Assembly (NCBI GenBank): GCA_963693315.1 | Contig: OY856186.1 | Coordinates: 284,538,492-284,602,491 of the forward strand | From: Diogma glabrata | Lineage: Eukaryota > Arthropoda > Insecta > Diptera > Cylindrotomidae | DNA length: 64,000 nt | Direction of reading: 5' to 3' | Part shown: positions 1 to 11,002 of the stretch, piece by piece | Layout: each line of letters starts with the position of its first letter | Position numbering within the stretch: position 1 is the stretch's first letter | The notes under the pieces: model-generated | Seen by the model: only the letters and a program-made list of their open reading frames with translations | Database searches by the model: none | What the model was told of the DNA's origin: nothing | Made by a program: the position numbers and the translations under genes

Positions 1-470
1 AAAATGTTCCAAAAATTCTTACAAAATCAAAAATTGATACTTTTTTCAAAATTCTAAAATTATATATAAAAGAATTCTATTTTTTTCAAAATTCTAAAAA
101 TATTGCAAAAATTATAACAATATCAAAAACTGTAACTTTTTCAAAACTCAAAAAATTATAATAAAATCAAAAATTTAAAATTTTTCCAAAATTCAAAATA
201 TATTCCAAAAACTCTTACAAAATCAAAAATTGAAACTTTTTTCAGAATAATATTTTTTTTCCAAAATTCTAAAAATATTTTAAAAATTTTAACAAAATCA
301 AAAATTAAAATTCTTCCAAAATTCTAAAAATATTGCTAAAAATATTGCAAAAATTACAATACAAACTTTTTTCCAAATACCAAAAATATTTCAAAAACTA
401 TAACAAATTCAAAAATTTCCTGTCCAATCTCATTTTCAATTACATTTACGTCATAAAAACAGCTACATAG
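1..470. repeat. degenerate AT-rich satellite, unit about 56-60 bp
   Basis: The stretch is built from diverged copies of a unit of roughly 56-60 bp that alternates CAAAATTCTAAAAATATT, a run like CAAAAATTATAACAA, and AATCAAAAATTGAAACTTTT. No reading frame is conserved. The same unit, reverse-complemented, recurs at 39220-39640, so this is a dispersed satellite family rather than local low complexity. Confidence 0.7.
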
Positions 471-975
471 TTTTTTCCAAAAAACTGGCTAAAAAACTAA
501 ATGAAATCATTTTTTGACACACTTGACATTAATTTTTTGACAAACTTATAATGCCATAATTCTCTATAATAATAATAAAATTTCATGTCATACAAAGTAT
601 TAGTTTTGTTTTTCCAAAAAATTAGGAAAAAAATAAATAAAAATCTTTCTTTTGACAACTTTTTTTTGACAAAATTATAATGCCATAATTCTCAATAATA
701 ATAATAAAATAAAATTTCATGTCATAAATAATTAATTTTATTTTTTTCCGAAAAATTGGGTAAAAAAATAAATAAGAATCTTTCTTTTGACACACTTGAC
801 AACACTTTTTTGGCAAAATTATAATGCCATAATTCTCAATAATACTAATAAAATTTCATGTCATATAAATAATTAATTTTATTTTTTTTTTCCAAAAAAT
901 TGGGTAAAAAAATAAATAAAAATCTTTCTTTTGGCACACTTGACAACATTTTTTTGACAAACTTATAATGCAATA
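471..975. repeat. tandem repeat, unit 129-144 bp, about 3.5 copies
   Basis: The landmark ATGCCATAATTCTC occurs at 551, 680 and 824, with a diverged form at 968, giving spacings of 129, 144 and 144. Each unit also carries TTTGACACACTTGACA and AAATTTCATGTCAT. Small ORFs here come only from the repeat and are not genes. Confidence 0.85.
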
Positions 976-3900
976 ATCTAGTTTTTGATCTCACATATCA
1001 ATCTCTACCATCAAGATTTCTCAAAATTCAATGTTCCTACTCGTAATCACTTAAAATGAACGTTTTTTAAGCCAAAAATATGAAAATTTGCTGTTTTTGA
1101 CACACTTAATGATTTTTTTGACACACTTCCGGTACAGTTATCAACACAGCGTCCTTTTGAACCTGTCTCTTGAGTATACCTGTTTTTAGAAAAAAAATTT
1201 TTGAAAACCCTCCAGCGGTTTTCCCTGCAGCGTAGGTAATGACGGCCGGCCGGCAGACAAACATACATTTTTTTTTGCTTTTTTAGAATCAGTAGGTCCT
1301 AAAACGTCGAGAAATGCCAAAAAAAGTTGGGGTAAGAATTTCACTTTTGGCTCATGAATGTAATACTTAGGTCTTTCAGACGAAGTAATTCTGAAATTTT
1401 AATTTGCAATGCTACAATAATTGGAAGATACAAAAAAACACAGCTATTTCACAGTTTTAAGTTTTCACTTCTTTCGGCAGTTTTTTAAGACTGCCCTTTT
1501 TTTTATTGATATTAATATTCCTATAGATTGCTCTATTTTTATCAACTCGTATAACCTGGTATCGACTCCTAAATAAGCCAAAATCCGTTTATCTGAAACT
1601 ATCAACACCCACAGACATTCTGTAGTCTAATCCATCGTATAAAATTAATCGCATGAAACATTGATTATTAAAATTAATTTAAATCAGGGACATTTGTTAT
1701 CAGAGTATAACCTTGTTTTAAAGACATAAACTAAGGGGTGCCTTGTAATTGTGTATTCGTATCAGAGATAAATCTAATATTAAACATAATCACCCTGCGT
1801 GCTATTTTGGTCACACAAAATCCAATCCATTGAGAACTGCCATTTTGATTGATAAATAAAAGTAAATTTTGCTTTTTGTTAAGATTGCCACACCTGCTAA
1901 AACCATGATTTTAGAGAAATAAATATTTGCAATAAAAATTCCTGCTGATCACATTTCAAAATAAACTTGACCTTGGGCTCATCTTTTAAATAATAATAAA
2001 AGAAAAAACATTTAAATAATCTTTTAAATGTCATTTAAGGTTATAATATTTATCCATTTGCTTGTATAAGTTTAAGACAAGATTTTAAAATCGACAAATA
2101 AATATAATGTATGAATTTTAAGACGTAATATCGATAGCTATAGAATTACAAAATATTGACAACACATATTAAACCAAATATGTCCAAATTTTGTAATCAA
2201 AACTTTCATTTTATTTAAACGAATTATGTCAATAAATCGAACATAAACTTTTTATATTTACTCACTAAGAAACTGGAATAAACATTTTATTTTAATAACT
2301 CAATCAATTATAACGGATAACATGTAACATATAAGTTGATTATCGTTAATTTTTTTATTTATTTTCTACAATACGATAAAGCAAAGTATAAAATCAATGT
2401 GTGGAAAAGTTATCAAGTTATCAAAAAGTTTTGTTATGCTTTTTTTCATATTGCAATGAAAAGACAGCGGGATTTTGTTCTTGTTTTTATAAGATTGAGT
2501 ATGGGCTATGGTTCATTATGGTGTCAAGGTTGTGTTTTTTATTTTTTTTACTGTTTCAATACATCATCATATTGCTGTGGGTTAACTTCGTTTTGATTTA
2601 TTATCTAGAAATGCTGTGATGATTGTTGATGTTATGATTAGAACTATGCTTTAAAAAATTGGACTTTTCATCACTTCAACTCAATTTGATCTTGTTTTTG
2701 CGTCAAGAAATGATTTAAAGAATATTTAAACACATTTTTATCCATCTGAAAACTAAGAAATACCACACATAACTAAAAACTAAACAGAGTTTTATTTGTA
2801 TAATGAGCATCAATCTAAAAACACCCTTAAAAGTTGCATTTTCTCCACTGGATAAACACTATAATGTCATTATTTGTATAATGACACCAATTTCCCATAT
2901 GAAGAAAAATTTTTGAAGTTAAAGAATCGCTGAAAACGCGCGAGTTTATATTCTCTAATCTAAAAAGTTGGATCTTCAAAACTTTAGCAAATAATAAGTC
3001 AATTGATAATAAACTTCTTTTACAAAAATTATATCATTCGTACCTTGTACAATATATTTTTATTATATAAAATGACTCATTCACTTAGTTTTATTTTAAG
3101 CGTAATAATTAAAAAAACGTATGAAATAATAAAAATAAATTACCATAGCTTTTATTGTTGTGTTTTTTTTTTAAATTAAAAATCCAAATCTTGTATCTTA
3201 TAGTTGTCACCGAGTTTCTAAATATATATGAACATATTTCTTATAATTGTAATCCATTCACTTTTTCGTTTATTACAATAATTAAATTATATAAATTCAC
3301 AAACTTCACTGTATACTGCACTGCATACACAAAAATAAACGAAAAATTTCTCTTCGAATTTAAATTATTTATCACATTTTATAAAATAACTAAATCGAAT
3401 AAAGATATAATATTTACACACTATTTAAATTTATAAACATAATAATAAACACTAATTAAGTTTTCGTAATAAAAAAATATATAATCTGTTTAAATTCGAA
3501 AGACTTCGATACTAAAGTAAGCGACGAACCGTTTTGTGTGAAATTTTTCGTATTACTAAATTGTTTTGTAATTATTTCATTTGTTTATTCGGTCTGTAGC
3601 TGTTTGTTGCTCTTATAAAAATGATGTTGTTGGATTTTGTTTTTGTATTTGTTTAATTCAGCTGTTTAAGAAAAGAAAACAGAAAAGAAATCAAATATGT
3701 TATTGTTATAATGTTTTTGTATATATATAATGTTGAAGGTGGTGGAACGTGAATATTATTTCTTCAGTTTTATATTAAAACTAAAAACAACAAATATTAT
3801 TCTTTTAATAAAACATTAAATTAATTTAATTAATAAAATTACAATTACTTAGAAATAAAAAATTTTATAGCTAATTTTATGATGATTGTATTGAACGATG

Positions 3901-4092
3901 GCACTTTTTTTAGTTGGCACTATCACAATTTATGCTTCCGATCATATTTTGAATCAATTATATCTGTTTCGGAATAATGTGCTTTTTCATATTTTTTTAT
4001 TAACGCTTGATTTTGTGCTGGTGTTATTTCTAATCTAAAATTAAATTAACTAAAATTAGAATAAATTTTCTTTATAAATATTAAATTTATTT
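976..4092. other. AT-rich non-coding stretch
   Basis: Both strands were read. Only short AT-driven ORFs (up to 93 codons) with no recognisable motif are present. Two TTTTTGACACACTT motifs at about 1095-1130 echo the neighbouring tandem repeat. Part of the interval may be 3' UTR or downstream flank of the ankyrin gene that ends at 4093 on the minus strand. No gene is supported. Confidence 0.6.
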
Positions 4093-4806
4093 TTACTTTG
4101 GCACCTCGAGTGGACGTAATAAGCTTCTAATAATTTTAACATTACTATGGGATGGTAAAGCAGGACCGCTAGCACATAACGCTGCAGCGGTTAAATACGT
4201 AACTAAGTCGGTATTGCAATCCATAGTTTTCTTTGTATCCGTTTTATTACGTCCCAACGAACCAAATGGTAATACTTTTCTAAATTTTGCACGAAAACTT
4301 CCTGTTTTACCTAATGTGGTTTGTGATTGAGATTTATTTAAAGTAGCTGATGCTGGAGGGGTTTCCTGTTCAGAAGTTGGATTTGTTTTACATCGTTGTA
4401 CGGGTTGTTTTTCGTTATTTAATTGACAATCGTGTGACCATCGACAAGATGCTGATTTTTCTAATAGACGTGAACGTGCACATTTTTCAATCATTTCCGC
4501 GCATGAGTAACGACCACAAAAACGTGCCCATTGTTCTGGACGAAAACCACGACCTTTATCGATTTCAGATGGTGATGCCCCTATCCAAATTTTTTTTTTT
4601 TTTTTGAAAAAAATATCAAGAGATTGTTTCATTAAAAACAAAAGAATGAGAACAATTTTATTTACCAGCAAATAATAATAGTTTCGCACATTTTGTACGT
4701 CCTTGGAGAGCGGCTTTCATTAATGGTGTGAACCCTAAATTATTTTTTGCGTCAACCTTAATACTTCGACTTCGGGTGAGTAACATGTTTATAACATCAA
4801 AAATGC
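4093..4806 (-). CDS. ankyrin-repeat protein, ANKRD33/33B-like, last two exons
   Basis: Two minus-strand exons are visible: 4806-4666 (141 nt, after a TTTAATTTCAG acceptor) and 4580-4093, ending in TAA. The 85-bp intron has donor G|GTAAAT at 4665 and acceptor GGATAG ending at 4581. Splicing restores one glycine codon and joins LLLFAG to ASPSEIDKG. The product shows an ankyrin repeat (GFTPLMKAALQGRTKC) followed by a second, divergent one (GFRPEQWARFCGRYSCAEMI), then a basic Ser/Thr-rich tail. This block matches what I remember of vertebrate ANKRD33/ANKRD33B, where GFTALMKAAMQGRTDC is followed by an EWATYTGR-like segment. The first exon starts in phase needing one upstream base, so 5' exons exist elsewhere; the upstream ankyrin repeats of the family were not found in this window. 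Ankyrin repeats are protein-binding scaffolds; no enzymatic role is implied. Confidence 0.8.
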
Positions 4807-5373
4807 CTGAAATTAAATTGAAATATATTTGTGAACACAATTAAATAAAAAATAAAAAAAAAAACTAAATAAAAGTTTATTCAAGACACAAACTGTAATA
4901 TTTTAAATTTTATTTGATTAAAACCGGCTTAATTTGAGATTGTTATAAAAAGTATAGAGTCGATAATGTAGTTCCAGATTGCCCAAGAAACAAACCATTT
5001 AATGTAAGCATTCGTTAATTTAATATTTTATATACATATGAAATTATTTTGATGGGGAGATAAATGTATATTTGTTAAATAAAAAGTAAAAAGTGTGCAA
5101 TTTTTTTCCGGTAGATTTTTCAATTTCCATTTTGCCAGTATGTGTGTGAAATGTGAACAGTTTAGATGTTTGCAATAACCGATAGATGAGTAAAACGATG
5201 ATAATAATAAGATGATTATAAATATTTTTATAAAACAAAAAATAAAAATTTAGAATAATTTTTAATTATAAAGTGAAGATTTATAAAAATTGTGCTAGAA
5301 TGACGAGAAAAAAGGTAAAAAAACATAAAATACTATAGTTTCACAGACCGCTAATCCAAATGCTGATATTGTA
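4807..5373. other. intron or intergenic sequence, no gene seen
   Basis: AT-rich sequence between the ankyrin exon and the gypsy remnant. A 64-codon minus ORF at 5044-5238 has no recognisable motif. No 5' LTR matching the retroelement downstream is visible, so the gypsy copy seems truncated or its left end has decayed. Confidence 0.5.
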
Positions 5374-6260
5374 TTGGATGTTAATGTGGGTACTTCAAGC
5401 TCTAAAGCTTCTGGTTCTGGTATGGATTGTGCTACGGGTGTTGGTGGTTTTGATAGTGATGCATTTTACAACGGAATGTTTGAGCACTTAAAACGTCGAT
5501 TAGATACGGAGATCAATTTAGATAGCCTTCATTCATCCTTGCATCATGAAAATGTTAGTGTATCAAATCACGAAAAAGAACGTTTGGAGAAGATGCAAGA
5601 GACAGTTCGGAAAAAGTTAGCTGAAATTAGAGAAAAAGAGATTGAAATTCTTAAACGGAAAAACGAATTTCTTCTTCTAACCACAGGTCCCGATAATGCG
5701 AAGAGTAAATGTACTTTTTCATTTAGTGATATTCAAGATTTGTTGACGCAGTTTAGTGGAGATGATGACTATTCAATAGAGAAGTGGATCAGCGATTTTG
5801 ACGAGTCGGCGAAAGGAGTTGAGTGGAATGATACACAAAAAGCGATTTATGGAAAAAAAACTTTTAGTCGGTACGGCGAAACAGAGTATGCGAATAACCG
5901 TTGATATTGGTACGTGGGACAAACTTAAAATGTTTTTGAGAGATTAATTTAAGAAAACTGTTATTAGTTCTAAAGTTCAATGAAAATGGCTCAGCGAGTT
6001 AAACTGCCCAATGAAACGTGTCGAAGTTACCTGCTTACGCGTCAAGAAATTGCTCTAGATGTGAATATGGAAGACTCATCGATCATTGATTACTGCATCA
6101 ATGGTATATCAGATACCATGACCAATAAAACAATTTGCACGGTGCTCGAAATTTGATGGAGTTTAAGGAAAGACTTGAAAGATATGAATAACTGAAGGCT
6201 AGAGAACTAGCCAAATATAGCGCCAAATTGTTCCAAAAAAGAAGAAAAGAAAGCCTGGTG
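5374..6260 (+). pseudogene. gag: gypsy gag remnant
   Basis: An open stretch of 176 codons (5374-5904) has a Gly/Ser-rich N-terminus, a Lys/Glu-rich coiled-coil-like segment (about residues 60-105) and the gag-like block FSFSDIQDLLTQFSGDDDY followed by a Trp-containing helix (IEKWISDFD). After its stop, gag-like sequence continues in other frames to about 6260 (for example near LPNETCRSYLLTRQEI), interrupted by stops. A Lys-rich segment near 6240 is where a zinc knuckle would be expected, but no intact CCHC motif is seen. Gag would form the particle of the retroelement. Confidence 0.65.
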
Positions 6261-6763
6261 TGTGTGCTGCCATTTGTGAACAATTTATCTCGTCAGCAAC
6301 AAAGACCTTAAACAAATTAGAATCGAAAATCAAGATGCTTATATCAATGGTGGATAATGATAGTGACTTGAATTTCATGACGCATAAAAAATATTTATCT
6401 CTCGGTGCTCCAGACTTTGAAAGTCTAACAACAACATTTAGTGGTGCTGGTTCAAAAAACTTGAAGACTCTTGGACGTTTTTTCACAGATGTGGTTATTG
6501 AAGTGGAAATTTATCACACCGTGTTTCATATTGTTCCGGATGATATGTTACCGGTTGATATTATTCTAGGAAAAGAACTTTTAAACCAAACAATCACAGT
6601 ATTGATACCTGTAAGTATTATTATGAAAAAATTTATTCCAGAGCACTACGCAATGGTGGTTGATCACGGAGATTTGCCTATTAATGTTGGTGTATTTGGA
6701 ACTGATCGGCAGATCGGCACTACAGCCCGGCAAAAATTTTACCTGAAGGAGACATTGCGATGA
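6260..6763 (+). pseudogene. gypsy protease-region remnant
   Basis: This 167-codon frame has the layout of a retroelement aspartic protease segment: a hydrophobic stretch VEIYHTVFHIVPDDMLPVD and then IILGKELL, which resembles the conserved I(I/L)G.D.L flap and C-terminal motif with Asp changed. The catalytic D-T/S-G triad is not obvious, so the enzyme is presumed dead. It is followed by linker sequence into the reverse transcriptase in the next frame. Confidence 0.5.
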
Positions 6764-7600
6764 AAATTGTTCTAACAGATAAAACATTTATAGCACAGAA
6801 ATTAAGACATTTATCTCCATTAGAAACGAAGATAGTGCGCGAAAAAATTGAAGAGTGACAAAATGAGAAAATTATAAAGCCAAGTAAATCATATTTTGCA
6901 AGTCCTATAGTGCTAGCTAATAAAAGAGGTGGTTCAAAAAGACTGGTGGTCGTCAAGGACTGTTATCCTATGTCGATTATTGATGACCAAATCGACCAAT
7001 TAGAAGATGCTAAGTACTTTGTAACGCTAGACTTGCGTAATGGATTCTTTCACGTTCCAATCGAGCTAGATTCTGTAAAATATATGGCGTTCATAACTCC
7101 ATTTGGTTTGTATGAGTTTCTGAGAGCACCTTTTGGGTTTTGAAATTCTCCAGCTTCGTTTCAACGCAAAATCAACAACATCTTTGCAACGCTTTGTTTA
7201 GAGAAATTTCTTTGTATTTATATATGGATGACCTTATAGTACATGGTAAGAATAAAGAAGAAACTGTAAGGTTATTGGAAAAGGTGTTAGCAGTGGTAGA
7301 AAATTATGGTCTACAAATCAACTGGAGGAAATGCCAGTTTTTGTATTCAACGGTGGAGTACTTGGGATACGAAATTGTAAATGAATCTGTCAAACCATCT
7401 TTACGGAAAAAGAAAGCAATAAACAAATTTCCGCAGCCTAAAACCTTAAAGCAACTTCAGAGTTTTTTAGGCTTAACAAACTACTTCAGGAAATTTGTTG
7501 AAAATTATGCCATCATAGCTATACCTAGACAGATATTCTACGTAAGGAGAATTCTTTTAAGTTCGGGAGAGCTGAAATTTCATCGTTTACTAAATTAAAA
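6740..7600 (+). pseudogene. pol: gypsy reverse transcriptase remnant
   Basis: RT blocks are readable in order: a segment before LANKRGGSKRLVVVKD, then YPMSIIDDQIDQLEDAKYF, VTLDLRNGFFHVPIE, FITPFGLYEFLRAPFGF, and IYMDDLIVHGKNKEET containing the YMDD active site. The thumb region LQSFLGLTNYFRKFVENYA follows. Breaks seen: an in-frame TGA near 6856, a TGA right after APFGF (7141), and a frame change near 7220 just before YMDD. The LDLRNGFFHV and YMDD aspartates survive, but the protein is not continuous. Confidence 0.85.
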
Positions 7601-7990
7601 TAAAAGCTAGCAAATGATCCTGTACTCAAAATCTACAATGTTAGTGCATATACAGAATTGCACACGGATGTATGCAAGATCGGTTTAGGTGCAATTCTAC
7701 TTTAAAAATCCAGTGTTGACAACATTTATCATCCGGTGTTCTACTAAAGTAAAAAGACTTTTAAAGCCGAAGAAAATTATAGTAGTTATAAACTGGAGGT
7801 GTTAGCGATAATTAAAACGCTGAAGAAGTTCCGTGTGTATCTGCTGGGGTTGTAGTTCACTATAGCTACCGACTGTGCTGCCTTTAAGGCAACAATGGAA
7901 AAAAAACTTACCTCAAGAATAGCAGGTTGGGCGCTTCAACCCCAAGAATTCGACTTTAAACTTGAACCTCAACCTGGCACTCGTATGAAA
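7601..7990 (+). pseudogene. gypsy RNase H remnant
   Basis: Between the RT thumb and the integrase, short pieces typical of gypsy RNase H appear: a segment around TDVCKIGLGAILL, an HPVFY-like piece, YSSYKLEVLAII, KFRVYLLG, and ATDCAAF. TGA and TAA stops interrupt it. The trailing segment WALQPQEFDFKLEPQPGT and HMDALS is the usual linker from RNase H to integrase. Identification rests on the order of these pieces. Confidence 0.65.
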
Positions 7991-9133
7991 CATATGGACG
8001 CGTTAAGCGGAAAACCTGTGTTACTGTTAGCTCAAGAACATCTGTCAGTAAGGATTCGAGCTGCACAACGGGAAGACGAATCATTGAAGCCGATATTTGA
8101 ACTTCTTAAAACAGGTGGGTATAATGAATACGTGACTAATAATGAACTTTTATTTAAGATGCTGCAAGGTCATTTTGCAGCAAAAAAGTTTATCGAGTTG
8201 ATTCAACGCGAATATTTCATCCCTAAGCTGGCAAAAAAAGTCAAAAAGTTTATTCAGAATTGTATTCAATATATTGTTGCGGAAAGAAAGGCAGGAAAAA
8301 AGGATGGTTTGTTAAATCCCATACCAAAAGGTGAAACGTCGCTTGTTACATATCACATTAATCATCAAGGTCATCTGACTGCAACGAGAAAGCAATACAA
8401 ATACATTTAATGCTAAAAGTACAACGACGAAGGAGGTTTTGCAAAAACTTGACTCTCAAAAGTCAATATTCGGTAACCCAAAGCACATTGTAACAGATCG
8501 TGCTACAACATTTACATCAGCAGAATTTACTAACTACTGTAAACAGGAGAAGATTGAACATTCCACTATCACAACAGGTGCACCAACAGGGAACGGCCAA
8601 GCGAAACGAATAAATCAGCTTATAATTCCAGTCTTATCAAAACTATCACTATATGATGAAGAAAATTGGTACAAGTATACGTGAAGCAGTTACAACAATA
8701 TTTAAATAATTCATATCAGAGAGCCATTGGTATGAGTCCGTTCGAACTACTAATGGGAGTAAAAATGAGATGTGCTGAGAATATTCGTATTAAGCAAATT
8801 GTTGAAGAAGCAGAAGTTTACTTGTTTACTGAAGATCGTCAATCTTTGAGAGATCGAGCGAGGTTCAATATTTTAAAAGTTCAAGAAGAAAATCGGCGTG
8901 ATTACAATAAAAGAATAAAGAAAACTTATCAATATCAGGTTGGAGATGTCGTAGCAATCAAGAGAACTCAATTTGGTGGTGGTTCAAAATTACAGGCAAA
9001 ACATCTAGGGCCATATGAGGTAACAAATGTAAATATGAGGCAACAAAAACTTGGAAAGTTTGAAGGACCAAATAAAACATCTACTACGGCTCAATATTTG
9101 AAACTTTTTTACATTGGAATCTCAGAAGAATAA
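7991..9133 (+). pseudogene. gypsy integrase remnant, catalytic residue lost
   Basis: Three successive frames (7895-8410, 8439-8684, 8666-9133) cover the integrase. The N-terminal zinc-binding region ends in NCIQYIVAERKAG, where the second cysteine of the usual C-x2-C is replaced. The core shows IVTDRATTFTSAEF with a DDE aspartate and then GNGQAKRIN, where the expected catalytic glutamate of GNGQVER is lysine. The C-terminal part has SPFELLMG, RDRARFNI, VGDVVAIKR and a GPYEV motif typical of the gypsy integrase tail. Frame breaks lie at about 8410-8440 and 8666-8684. The copy could not integrate on its own. Confidence 0.8.
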
Positions 9134-9208
9134 GATGATGTCGATGAAAGCGAAAACGAAATTGTATGCCTAAACTAATCCGAGGCGGATGAGGGAGCTA
9201 GAGGGCCG

Positions 9209-9400
9209 TGTGGGATCACCGCGGACTAATGCACGAGAAAGATCTCTAATGACACTCTAATAATTTAATTTTTAATTAGCACTATCAATAGTACGAACCA
9301 AAATTTTCCTAACACAAAGAAATAATTTAATAATAATTTAGGACAAACTATGCAAGAACAAAAAATTATATAAAATAAATAAATTAAAATACATTAAGCT
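9209..9400 (+). repeat. possible 3' LTR fragment of the gypsy element
   Basis: TGTGGGATCACCGCGG begins just after a purine-rich tract and about 75 bp beyond the integrase stop, the usual place of a 3' LTR. The end cannot be fixed because there is no second LTR to compare, and host-like rhomboid sequence starts by about 9400. Confidence 0.4.
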
Positions 9401-9655
9401 TTCATTAATTTGTTGTTTTAATGTTGATCCGGTTGAACCGTTTACTATAAATCCTGTTCGATAAAGAACCATGTACCATTTCTAACGGTAATTCATCTAA
9501 TAGTTGAACAGCAAGATTGAATCCCAAAATGAAACCAATTAGCATGCAGGACCATATAAAATAACAAAACGCCACACTTCTTGTCGTTTATCTGGGCGAT
9601 ATATAAATAATAAATTATTGGAACTGAACAGCTGGATCTGCTTGTCCCGACGTTA
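9400..9655 (-). pseudogene. fragment of a rhomboid-type intramembrane protease gene
   Basis: On the minus strand, between about 9620 and 9420, pieces of the rhomboid family appear in order: IYRPDKRQEVWRFVI, then YMVLHANWFHFG, then FNLAVQLLDELPLEMVHGS. In insect and vertebrate rhomboids (rho/RHBDL), this is the segment before and across transmembrane helix 2: a YRP(D/E)xRxxVWRF motif, a membrane segment with HANWFHLGFN, and PLE(M/V)VHG. Two single-base frame breaks are needed between the three blocks, and the upstream segment has a TAA. The catalytic GASGG serine region is not present here. It is therefore a decayed partial copy, not a working exon. It sits between the gypsy 3' end and the foldback element. 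Confidence 0.7.
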
Positions 9656-9842
9656 ATGCATGGTATGAAAAAAATCCCAACTCTGTATGCCTCACTTCAA
9701 ATTTTATTATTTCAGAATAGGTTCCAATTACATATCCATAATTCAAATTGCGATACATTATATGGAAAATCGTTTAAGTATTTATCGCTTCCAACAGACC
9801 ACAATATTAAGAATTATTTAACTTTATATACCTGTTCCACAA
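9656..9842. other. short spacer before the foldback element
   Basis: No recognisable coding or repeat sequence. It contains the left flank of the foldback insertion, whose target duplication starts at 9843. Confidence 0.5.
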
Positions 9843-9850
9843 CATATTAT

Positions 9851-10233
9851 GGTTCTATGATAAAATATCACATGAAGAAATCACACACGAAAGAATATCT
9901 CGTCGAAAAAATCACACTCCACGAAAATATCATATCATGAAAATATCACATTTCGAAAATATCACATCCTAAAATCACACGCGAAAAAGTATCACATCCT
10001 AAAATCACACGCGAAACAATATCACATCCAAAAATCACACGCGAAAAAATATCACATCCTAAAATCACACCCACAAAATATCACGTAGAAAATTTTATTG
10101 TAAAAAAACACAATGTCCGTATATAAAATAAAATGTTTTGAAGTGCTCTAACTAAGCTACCAATCTGTCATTTGATATCGTATTTGACTTAGTAATAAAC
10201 GTTTTCAACAACTTCACGTTATAGCCCTATCAA
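9851..10233 (+). repeat. left inverted arm of the foldback element
   Basis: Outer part: alternating ATATCACATCCTAAAATCAC and ACGCGAAAAA motifs. From 9961 to 10080 four units recur at exactly 30 bp (9961, 9991, 10021, 10051). Inner part: unique sequence including CGTATTTGACTTAGTAA and ending at CCCTATCAA (10233), which pairs with the right arm. Confidence 0.9.
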
Positions 10234-10433
10234 CTCAACATTAAGTAAAAACTCTTGAAAACAGTACGCCAAAAGTAAAACAAATGGGAGTTCTCTAGCC
10301 AATCCGAGGGACATTCATATTTTAATATTTGAAAAATATAATATGGTCAGGAATTGATAATCATACTAGAATAATTCGTTTTGCTCATACAATTTTGACA
10401 GTTTTGCTCGTAACTAATGATTGTTGACTTGCA

Positions 10434-10860
10434 GATGGAACATTTAAAGTGGTTCCAGAAATATTTTTTATTTTTTTAATAATATGGTGCGTTGCATTGC
10501 CATGTATATTAGCATTATTACCAAATAAGACATGATACTTACTGTAAAATGTTGTTGGCAGTTTTAGAATTAATACGCAATGCAAATCCTTAAATAATTA
10601 TTACAGATTTAGAGATTGCAGCAATGTGTACCATCGATATGAAATTGTTTGGATTCTCAGGTATTGAAAATGTCGCTACAACATGGTTATTATTATATGC
10701 AGCAGTGTATTCAGGCAAAGGAATCCAGTGAAATAAAGTACAGAATATTGGCAGAAAGGATGACAAATATTTTTACAAATTACCATCCTGAGAATCAAAA
10801 CGTTAAGAAAAATTGCTCATGTATACATAAGTGTGAGAACACGCAATTAATTTATTTTTA
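10434..10860 (+). pseudogene. MULE-like transposase relic in the foldback loop
   Basis: Read in the plus direction, with frame changes, the loop shows DGTFKVVPEIFF, VALPCILALLPNKT, MLLAVLELIRNANP, a short IITDLEIAAM piece and GYYYMQQCIQAK. The same order (ADGTFK, a hydrophobic partner-binding strand, P-x-ALLPNKT, a Asp-Phe/Leu-Glu-x-A-A strand, then a F-HF-Q helix) is what I know from the MULE transposase domain of FLYWCH/MULE proteins. At least three stops or frame shifts break it and both ends are missing. A preceding TTGACTTGCAG could be an old intron acceptor or chance. Confidence 0.65.
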
Positions 10861-11002
10861 GTATTACTTTTATACACCGGTTGCTGCGTTTCTGTCTTTT
10901 ACCGTCCTATCCTGTAAACTATAAATCTTTTCGATCTAAAATTTGAGATGAATATTGATTAAATAATTTGGGATCTAAAATCAATAAAATAAGATTAATT
11001 TG

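Larger units (their letters stand above)
5374..9400 (+). mobile_element. decayed Ty3/gypsy LTR retrotransposon
   Basis: The order gag, protease, reverse transcriptase, RNase H, integrase on the plus strand is diagnostic of Ty3/gypsy. The coding region is broken by many stops and frame changes, so this copy cannot make its own enzymes. A purine-rich stretch GGAGCTAGAGGGCCG at about 9193-9207 followed by TGTGGGATC looks like a polypurine tract and the start of a 3' LTR. No 5' LTR is recognisable. It probably lies inside the long intron of, or beside, the ankyrin gene. Confidence 0.85.

Noticed and set aside
1047..1268. 73-codon minus frame
   Set aside because: No motif and partly within repeat-derived sequence; length is expected by chance.
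6199..6956. Minus-strand frames opposite the gypsy element
   Set aside because: They are shadows of the protease/RT coding strand.
9961..10080. Regular 30-bp repeats resembling a CRISPR array
   Set aside because: Units abut with no unique spacers, they are mirrored in the other arm, and the context is an animal transposon.
10649..10861. 70-codon frame in the foldback loop as an independent small gene
   Set aside because: Its sequence is one frame of the transposase relic, not a separate gene.
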